Positions 58,938 through 64,000 of a DNA stretch of 64,000 nt are shown here, piece after piece. The stretch spans positions 103,493-167,492 of the forward strand of contig NZ_RWIN01000039.1 in the NCBI RefSeq assembly GCF_009761815.1, written 5' to 3'. This DNA comes from Pseudomonas sp. PB120 (GTDB taxonomy: Bacteria > Pseudomonadota > Gammaproteobacteria > Pseudomonadales > Pseudomonadaceae). The notes beneath the pieces were generated by a model. That model was given only the letters and a program-made list of their open reading frames with translations, was not told the DNA's origin and searched no databases. Both the position numbers and the translations under genes were made by a program. The stretch's first letter is position 1. Every line of letters begins with the position of its first letter.

Positions 58938-60182
58938 ATGTTCAGACCGTTATCGATCTTTATCGGCACGCGCTATACCCGCGCCAAGCGCCGCAATCGC
59001 TTTGTTTCATTCATCTCGATGACCTCGATGATCGGTCTCGCCCTGGGCGTGCTGGCGATGATCGTGGTGTTGTCGGTGATGAACGGCTTCCAGCGCGAAA
59101 TGAGCTCGCGCATCCTCGGCATGGTGCCGCACGCGACCATCGTCGGCGTCAACCCGATCGATGACTGGCAGCCCGTAGCCGCTGCCGCGATGAAAAATCC
59201 GGAAGTGACGGCGGCGGTGCCGTTCACCGAGATGGAAGGCATGCTGTCCTATAAAGGCACGATGCAGCCGATCCAGGTCAGTGGCGTCGATCCGGCGCTG
59301 GAAGGCAAGGTGTCGATCGTGGCTCAGCACATCGTTCAGGGGCGGCTTGATGCCTTGAAACCGGGCGAGTTTGGCGTGGTAGTCGGTGAGATCACCGCGC
59401 GGCGTTTTCGCTTGAATGTCGGCGACAAGATCACCCTGATCGTGCCGGAAGTCAGCAACGCACCGGGCGGAATCACCCCGCGCATGCAGCGGCTGAACGT
59501 GGTGGGCGTGTTCAAGGTCGGCGCCGAGCTGGACGGTTCCATGGCACTGATCCATGTCGCGGATGCCGCGCAGATGCAGCATTGGCAGCCGAACCAGGTG
59601 CAGAGCGTGCGCCTGGCGGTGAAGGACCTGTACGCGGCGCCGAAGGTCTCCGGCGATATCGCGGGGGGCCTGGGCACGGCGTACAAGGCTGACGACTGGA
59701 CCCACACCCAGGGCAGCCTGTTCAGCGCGATGAAAATGGAAAAAACCATGATCGGCCTGTTGTTGCTAATGATTGTCGCGGTGGCGGCGTTCAACATCAT
59801 CGCGACCTTGATCATGGTGGTGAACGACAAGGGCGCGGACATCGCAATCCTGCGCACCATCGGCGCGACACCCCGGCAGATCATGGCGATCTTCATGGTG
59901 CAGGGCACAGTGATCGGGATTGTCGGCACCTTGATCGGTGGCGTGCTGGGCGTGATTGCCGCGCTGAACGTCAGTGAGATGGTGGGCTGGATAGAGCGGG
60001 TGAGCGGGCAGCACATCTTCAGTTCGGATGTGTATTTTGTCAGCAACTTGCCCTCGGAATTGCAGGGCGGGGATGTGGTGTTGATCTGCTCGGCTGGTTT
60101 TGTGTTGAGCTTCCTGGCCACGGTTTACCCGGCCTGGCGTGCGGCGAAAATCGAGCCGGCTCACGCGTTGCGGTATTCGTAA
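58938..60182 (+). CDS. lolE: Lipoprotein-releasing system permease LolE
   Basis: Second permease of LolCDE, 414 residues, clearly paralogous to LolC ([20 protein letters not shown] versus [20 protein letters not shown]). It has the same N-terminal helix, periplasmic domain (GVVVGEITARRFRLNVGDK) and three C-terminal helices, ending AWRAAKIEPAHALRYS. The ribosome-binding site before ATG 58938 is poor (CCCCAGCGA). A terminator-like hairpin separates it from lolD, so its expression may be lowered or separately started. Confidence 0.93.
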   Translation: MFRPLSIFIGTRYTRAKRRNRFVSFISMTSMIGLALGVLAMIVVLSVMNGFQREMSSRILGMVPHATIVGVNPIDDWQPVAAAAMKNPEVTAAVPFTEMEGMLSYKGTMQPIQVSGVDPALEGKVSIVAQHIVQGRLDALKPGEFGVVVGEITARRFRLNVGDKITLIVPEVSNAPGGITPRMQRLNVVGVFKVGAELDGSMALIHVADAAQMQHWQPNQVQSVRLAVKDLYAAPKVSGDIAGGLGTAYKADDWTHTQGSLFSAMKMEKTMIGLLLLMIVAVAAFNIIATLIMVVNDKGADIAILRTIGATPRQIMAIFMVQGTVIGIVGTLIGGVLGVIAALNVSEMVGWIERVSGQHIFSSDVYFVSNLPSELQGGDVVLICSAGFVLSFLATVYPAWRAAKIEPAHALRYS

Positions 60183-60194
60183 GCGCTGAAACCG

Positions 60195-60270
60195 CTATCG
60201 CTGGCAAGCCAGCTCCCACATTGGATTTGAGTCACCTCGATCCATTGTGGGAGCGAGCCTGCTCGCGATG
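60195..60270. repeat. Mixed-type REP doublet
   Basis: The left arm (CTATCGCTGGCAAGCCAGCT, 60195 on) belongs to a different REP subtype from the right arm (TGTGGGAGCGAGCCTGCTCG, ending about 60270), although both end in CTCCCACA/TGTGGGAG. It lies between lolE and the convergent copS. Confidence 0.82.
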
Positions 60271-60288
60271 AGGCCGGCCTGGCTGGCC

Positions 60289-61638
60289 TTAAACTCCCCT
60301 TGGCAACTCAATCACAAACCGCGTCCACCCATTCTCCGATTCGCAATGAATCTGCCCACCATGGGCACGAACGATCGACTGGGTAATCGCCAACCCTAAC
60401 CCCGCATGTTCACTGCTGCCTTCCTGGCGCGCCGGATCTGCCCGATAAAACCGGTCAAACAAACGCGGCAACAACGCACCGTCAATCCCTGCGCCGCTGT
60501 TCTCAACCGTCAGACTCAACCCCTTGGCCTGATCAACAATCCGCATCCGCACTTCACCGTCGGGCGGGGTAAACCGCAACGCGTTGTCCAGTAAATTGGA
60601 GAGTGCCCGCCGCAACATGCTGCGGTCGCCCTCCATGCGCGCATGGCCCTCGCGGTTCAACGTCACTCGGGCGTCCTCCGCCAGCGGCGCAAAAAACTCC
60701 AGCAGCACATCCACTTCCTCCGCCAGCTCCAAGGGCTCGCGCTTGGGCATCAGCAATCCGTGGTCGGCCTTGGCCAGGTACAGCATATCGTTGACCAGTT
60801 GCGCCATCCATTGCAGTTCTTCGAGGTTGCTGTGCAGTGCCTCGCGGTAATCCTCGATGGGGCGTGGGCGGGTGAGGGTGACCTGGGTGTGGGTCAACAG
60901 GTTCGACAGCGGCGTGCGCAGTTCATGGGCGATGTCGGCAGAGAAGGCCGAAAGCCGTTGAAAGGAGCTGTCGAGGCGTCCGAGCATGGCGTTGAAGCTG
61001 TGGGCCAACTCCGCGAGCTCTGGCGGCATGTTTTCTTCCGGCAGGCGGGCATTCAGCGATTGTGCGGAAACACCGCTGGCAACTGTGCTCATCCGGCGTA
61101 AGGGGCGTAAACCACTGCGCGCTGCCCAGGCTCCCAGCAACGCAGTCGCCAATGCCGACAACCCCACCGTCAGCCAGATCAAGTGCTGCATGCGTTGCAG
61201 AAAGTGTTGGTGGTGGGTGATGTCCAGCAACAAGGTCAATTGCGGTGAGTCGGGTTTGCCGACAAACAACGGCGCATTCAACACGCGGTAGTCGATGCCG
61301 TTGTTGTTCAGGGTCGACAGGCCGGGCCTTTGCGGGAGTTTGTCGGGCAGGCGCGCCGAGCTGTCGTACCAGCGCTGGCCGTCGCTGCCCGTAATGCGTA
61401 GCGACAAATCAGCTTGCCGGCTCAATTCATCCGCCAGTTTGATTTCACTTTCACTCGATTGAATGTCGTGCAGCGCCCGGCGCAATCCGATCAGCTTGCC
61501 GTCGAGCAATTGCTGGTCGAGCTCCACGAAGTGTGCCTCGCTGGCGCGGCTGAACAACACGCCGGCGAACAATGAAACCACGGCCGTACACGCCGCAAAC
61601 AGCAGCGCCAGGCGGCTGCTCAATGAAAGTCGACGCAT
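60289..61638 (-). CDS. copS: Heavy-metal (probably copper) sensor histidine kinase
   Basis: A 449-residue kinase of the CusS/CopS class. Two membrane helices (about 10-32 and 150-172) frame a periplasmic sensor of about 120 residues, then a HAMP domain (SGLRPLRRMSTVASGVSAQSLNARLP). The dimerisation box is SADIAHELRTPLSNL with the phospho-His, and the ATPase domain has NLLDNALRFTPPDG, VENSGAGI and AGLGLAITQSI. The start overlaps the copR stop as TGATG. The copper assignment comes from the divergent cupredoxin gene and from the order copS-copR-cupredoxin-queF that I recall in P. aeruginosa. Confidence 0.87.
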   Translation of the reverse strand: MRRLSLSSRLALLFAACTAVVSLFAGVLFSRASEAHFVELDQQLLDGKLIGLRRALHDIQSSESEIKLADELSRQADLSLRITGSDGQRWYDSSARLPDKLPQRPGLSTLNNNGIDYRVLNAPLFVGKPDSPQLTLLLDITHHQHFLQRMQHLIWLTVGLSALATALLGAWAARSGLRPLRRMSTVASGVSAQSLNARLPEENMPPELAELAHSFNAMLGRLDSSFQRLSAFSADIAHELRTPLSNLLTHTQVTLTRPRPIEDYREALHSNLEELQWMAQLVNDMLYLAKADHGLLMPKREPLELAEEVDVLLEFFAPLAEDARVTLNREGHARMEGDRSMLRRALSNLLDNALRFTPPDGEVRMRIVDQAKGLSLTVENSGAGIDGALLPRLFDRFYRADPARQEGSSEHAGLGLAITQSIVRAHGGQIHCESENGWTRFVIELPRGV

Positions 61639-62318
61639 CAGACAGGACGCTCTTCAAGCACATACCCCATGCCGCGCACGGTGTGAATCAGCTTGTTGGG
61701 AAAGTCATCATCGATCTTCAGGCGCAAACGGCGCACCGCGACTTCGATGACATTGGTATCACTGTCGAAATTCATGTCCCAGACCTGGGAAGCGATCAGC
61801 GACTTGGGCAGTACTTCGCCCTGGCGACGCAGGAGCATTTCCAGCAGGGAAAATTCTTTCGCGGTCAGGTCGATGCGTTGACCGTTGCGTTCGACACGGC
61901 GGCGCAGTAAGTCGAGGCGCAAATCGGCCAGTTGCAGGCTGGTTTCCTGCTGCGGGGCGCTGCCACGACGCAACAGGCTGCGGACCCGGGCCAGTAATTC
62001 CGAGAAGGCAAACGGCTTGACGAGGTAGTCGTCGGCACCGAGTTCGAGGCCGTGGACCCTGTCCTCCACCGCATCTCGCGCCGTCAGAAAAAGTACCGGC
62101 GTATCCAGACCTGCGCCGCGCACCGCCCGCAGAATCTGCCAGCCATCGCGACCGGGCAGCATGACATCGAGGATCAACAGGGCGTAATCACCGGTCAAAG
62201 CCAGTTGCTGGCCGGTGCTGCCGTCGGCCACCAGTTCGGTGTTGAAACCGGCCTCGTTCAGGCCCTGGCGCAGGTAATGGCCAGTTTTCGCTTGGTCTTC
62301 GACAATCAGCAGTTTCAT
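61638..62318 (-). CDS. copR: Heavy-metal (probably copper) response regulator, OmpR family
   Basis: A 226-residue CopR/CusR-type regulator: receiver domain [20 protein letters not shown], phospho-Asp in [14 protein letters not shown], Lys in [10 protein letters not shown]-terminal OmpR-type winged helix ([46 protein letters not shown]). ATG 62318 begins the conserved MKLLIVED; the extension to 62378 runs across the operator region. Divergent from the cupredoxin gene with an inverted repeat between. Confidence 0.9.
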   Translation of the reverse strand: MKLLIVEDQAKTGHYLRQGLNEAGFNTELVADGSTGQQLALTGDYALLILDVMLPGRDGWQILRAVRGAGLDTPVLFLTARDAVEDRVHGLELGADDYLVKPFAFSELLARVRSLLRRGSAPQQETSLQLADLRLDLLRRRVERNGQRIDLTAKEFSLLEMLLRRQGEVLPKSLIASQVWDMNFDSDTNVIEVAVRRLRLKIDDDFPNKLIHTVRGMGYVLEERPV

Positions 62319-62376
62319 GGTCAACTCGGGGCAATGGAACGGACGCTTTATACCGTGGGTAGCGTGAATACAGGTC

Positions 62377-62409
62377 AACCTGACAAAGTTGTAATCTGTC
62401 TGTCAGGTT
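62377..62409. promoter_or_regulatory. Inverted repeat in the copRS/cupredoxin divergent promoter
   Basis: AACCTGACA (62377-62385) and TGTCAGGTT (62401-62409) are exact complements separated by 15 bp. The spacer contains TTGTAATCTGTC. TGACA followed by TGTAAT resembles the CopR-type metal-response box as I recall it, though with shorter spacing. Position 59-91 bp upstream of copR and 64-96 bp upstream of the cupredoxin ATG suits control of both. Confidence 0.5.
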
Positions 62410-62472
62410 ACGGGCAGTGCCGGCAGTTTAGAGTTTTCCACAGGCTGAACCTTATCTTGTTGGAGTACGACT

Positions 62473-63009
62473 ATGTTTTTGCGCAAACCGCTGTTGCTGG
62501 CCGCGTGCATGCTGGCGCTGAGCTCGCCGGTATGGGCATCGCCGGCGCACACCTATGACTTCGGTCAACCGGCGCCAGCGGCCAAGGCCACTCGCAGCGT
62601 TGAAGTGGTGATGGGTGACATGTCATTCACCCCCAAGGCTATCGAGATCAAGGCCGGTGAGACGGTTCGTTTTGTGTTGGTGAATAAGGGCCAGTTGCTG
62701 CACGAATTCAACATTGGCGATGCGGCGATGCATGCAAAACATCAGCAGGAAATGATGAAGATGCAGCAGAACGGCATGCTAACGCCTACAGGCATGGCGG
62801 ATATGGACCACAGCTCGATGCCGGGCATGGAACATTCAGCACATGGGCATGGGATGAAGCACGACGACCCCAACAGCGTGCTGGTCGAACCGGGCAAGAC
62901 CGCCGAACTGACCTGGACCTTTACCAAAGCCACTAACCTGGAATTTGCCTGCAATATCCCTGGCCACTATCAGGCTGGCATGGTCGGCAAGTTGACTGTC
63001 AGTCAGTAA
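62473..63009 (+). CDS. Periplasmic cupredoxin-domain copper protein (CopI-like)
   Basis: A 178-residue exported protein: signal peptide [22 protein letters not shown], then a plastocyanin/azurin-like fold. The type 1 copper ligands are visible as His in LLHEFN, Cys in FACNIPGHY, the following His and Met in HYQAGM. A Met/His-rich insertion (about 85-128: HQQEMMKMQQNGM, MDHSSMPGMEHSAHGHGMKH) would bind extra copper. Divergent from copRS, so probably part of periplasmic copper tolerance. Confidence 0.92.
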   Translation: MFLRKPLLLAACMLALSSPVWASPAHTYDFGQPAPAAKATRSVEVVMGDMSFTPKAIEIKAGETVRFVLVNKGQLLHEFNIGDAAMHAKHQQEMMKMQQNGMLTPTGMADMDHSSMPGMEHSAHGHGMKHDDPNSVLVEPGKTAELTWTFTKATNLEFACNIPGHYQAGMVGKLTVSQ

Positions 63010-63070
63010 GCACTCAAAGGCGCGGGCAAAGGCTGGTAGAATCGGCTGATTCTTCAGTCAGGTTTCCGCC

Positions 63071-63901
63071 ATGCATCCCGCAGCCGAACACTCGCCGCTG
63101 GGCAAATCCAGCGAATACATTGCCACTTACACGCCATCCCTGCTGTTCCCGATCCCGCGCACCGCGAAGTGGGCCGAGTTGGGCCTGACGGCCGAAACCC
63201 TGCCTTATAAGGGCGTGGATTTCTGGAACTGCTTCGAGTTGTCGTGGCTGTTGCCGTCCGGCAAGCCCGTGGTGGCGATCGGCGAATTCAGTATCCCGGC
63301 GGATTCGCCGAACATCATCGAGTCGAAGTCGTTCAAGCTGTACTTGAATTCGCTGAACCAGACGCCGTTTGCCGACACCGCGAGCCTTGAAGCAACGCTG
63401 GTGAAAGACCTGTCGGCCGCCGCCGGCAAACCGGTTGGCGTGCGGATCCGCAGCCTGAAAGACGTCGAGGCCGAAGGGGTCGTAGCGTTGCCGGGCGTGT
63501 GCATCGATGACCTGGATATCAGCGTCAGCAACTACGAACATCCACGTCCTGAGCTGCTGCGTTGCGATGATTCGCGGGTAGTGGAAGAAAGCGTGCACAG
63601 TCATTTGCTCAAATCCAATTGCCCGGTCACCAGCCAGCCAGACTGGGGCAGCGTGGCAGTGGAATACCGCGGCGCGGCGCTGGATCACGCGAGTTTGCTG
63701 GAGTACATCGTCAGCTTCCGTCAGCACTCGGACTTTCACGAACAGTGCGTTGAGCGGATTTTCCTCGACCTGCAGCGGTTGCTGAAACCGGAGAAACTGA
63801 CGGTGTATGCGCGTTATGTGCGTCGTGGCGGGCTGGATATCAACCCTTACCGCAGTACTGAAACCGTTCAATTGCCGAATCACCGCCTGGTTCGCCAATA
63901 A
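63071..63901 (+). CDS. queF: NADPH-dependent 7-cyano-7-deazaguanine reductase QueF
   Basis: Reduces preQ0 to preQ1 in queuosine synthesis. The 276-residue protein is the long, two-domain (YqfO/E. coli) type: QueF motif [14 protein letters not shown] at about 90, catalytic Cys in [14 protein letters not shown] and substrate Glu in the [17 protein letters not shown] stretch. It follows the cupredoxin by 61 bp; I see no terminator between them. Confidence 0.95.
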   Translation: MHPAAEHSPLGKSSEYIATYTPSLLFPIPRTAKWAELGLTAETLPYKGVDFWNCFELSWLLPSGKPVVAIGEFSIPADSPNIIESKSFKLYLNSLNQTPFADTASLEATLVKDLSAAAGKPVGVRIRSLKDVEAEGVVALPGVCIDDLDISVSNYEHPRPELLRCDDSRVVEESVHSHLLKSNCPVTSQPDWGSVAVEYRGAALDHASLLEYIVSFRQHSDFHEQCVERIFLDLQRLLKPEKLTVYARYVRRGGLDINPYRSTETVQLPNHRLVRQ

Positions 63902-63916
63902 GCATCACGCCCCCCT

Positions 63917-64000
63917 TGTAGGAGCGAGCTTGGTCCGGGCGGCGTTCCGACGATGGAGTGTCAGCTACCTCTGTGTCGACTGACACACCATCGTCGGAAC
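63917..64000. repeat. Partial REP joined to a second inverted repeat, cut by the window end
   Basis: TTGTAGGAGCGAGCTTG is the first half of the common REP. It breaks off at GGTCCGGGCGG and is followed by an inverted repeat with 21-bp arms 63944-63964 and 63980-64000 (GTTCCGACGATGGAGTGTCA and its complement with one mismatch). Confidence 0.8.

Overview
The window is chromosomal DNA of a Pseudomonas, most likely of the P. fluorescens group. The evidence is the GC-rich coding, two back-to-back cbb3 oxidase operons, the order of several gene blocks (which matches what I recall of P. aeruginosa), and about a dozen copies of the fluorescens-type REP palindrome GGAGCGAGC-YTGCTCGCGA in intergenic gaps. 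No rRNA, tRNA, prophage, insertion sequence or CRISPR array was seen.

Layout. 1-10.9 kb: microaerobic respiration and aerotaxis, with a truncated cco operon (ccoN, ccoO), a complete ccoNOQP operon, a small alpha/beta hydrolase, aer and acnA. 11.1-15.9 kb: rlmM, tusA, a MATE exporter, pdxB and a 58-residue protein. 16.1-24.3 kb: a lipid-type ABC exporter, a Fic protein, slt, uup, a universal stress protein and a small membrane-anchored protein. 24.9-35.7 kb: fatty-acid oxidation and SOS, with fadBA, a DUF1653 protein, topA, two small conserved proteins, the lexA-sulA operon, psrA and nagZ. 35.9-44.4 kb: a SWIM/SNF2 helicase, csiV, mfd and an N-terminally extended gap. 44.9-51.0 kb: the main accessory locus, a tight four-gene operon for a synthase-dependent extracellular polysaccharide. 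51.2-60.2 kb: an MHS-type MFS transporter, apbE, sthA, a glycerophosphodiesterase, a PilZ protein and lolCDE. 60.3-63.9 kb: a copper-type two-component system (copRS), a divergent periplasmic cupredoxin and queF.

Regulation readable in the sequence. There are Anr/FNR-type boxes upstream of both ccoN genes; the second lies inside the coding start of the divergent hydrolase. Two LexA boxes precede lexA-sulA. A 27-bp double palindrome of PsrA type lies in front of psrA, and a half-degenerate copy with identical spacing lies in front of fadBA. A 9-bp inverted repeat sits between copRS and the cupredoxin. An intrinsic-terminator-like hairpin sits in the polysaccharide operon leader, and another lies between lolD and lolE.

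Best candidate for an undescribed system: the 44.9-51.0 kb operon. It combines an HlyD/Alg44-like adaptor, a secreted six-hairpin-like protein, a BcsA-like processive glycosyltransferase with a PilZ domain, and a NodT/TolC-type outer-membrane lipoprotein. It lies where, as I recall, P. aeruginosa carries the nqr operon, while apbE, the flavin transferase that serves Nqr, is still present just beyond it.
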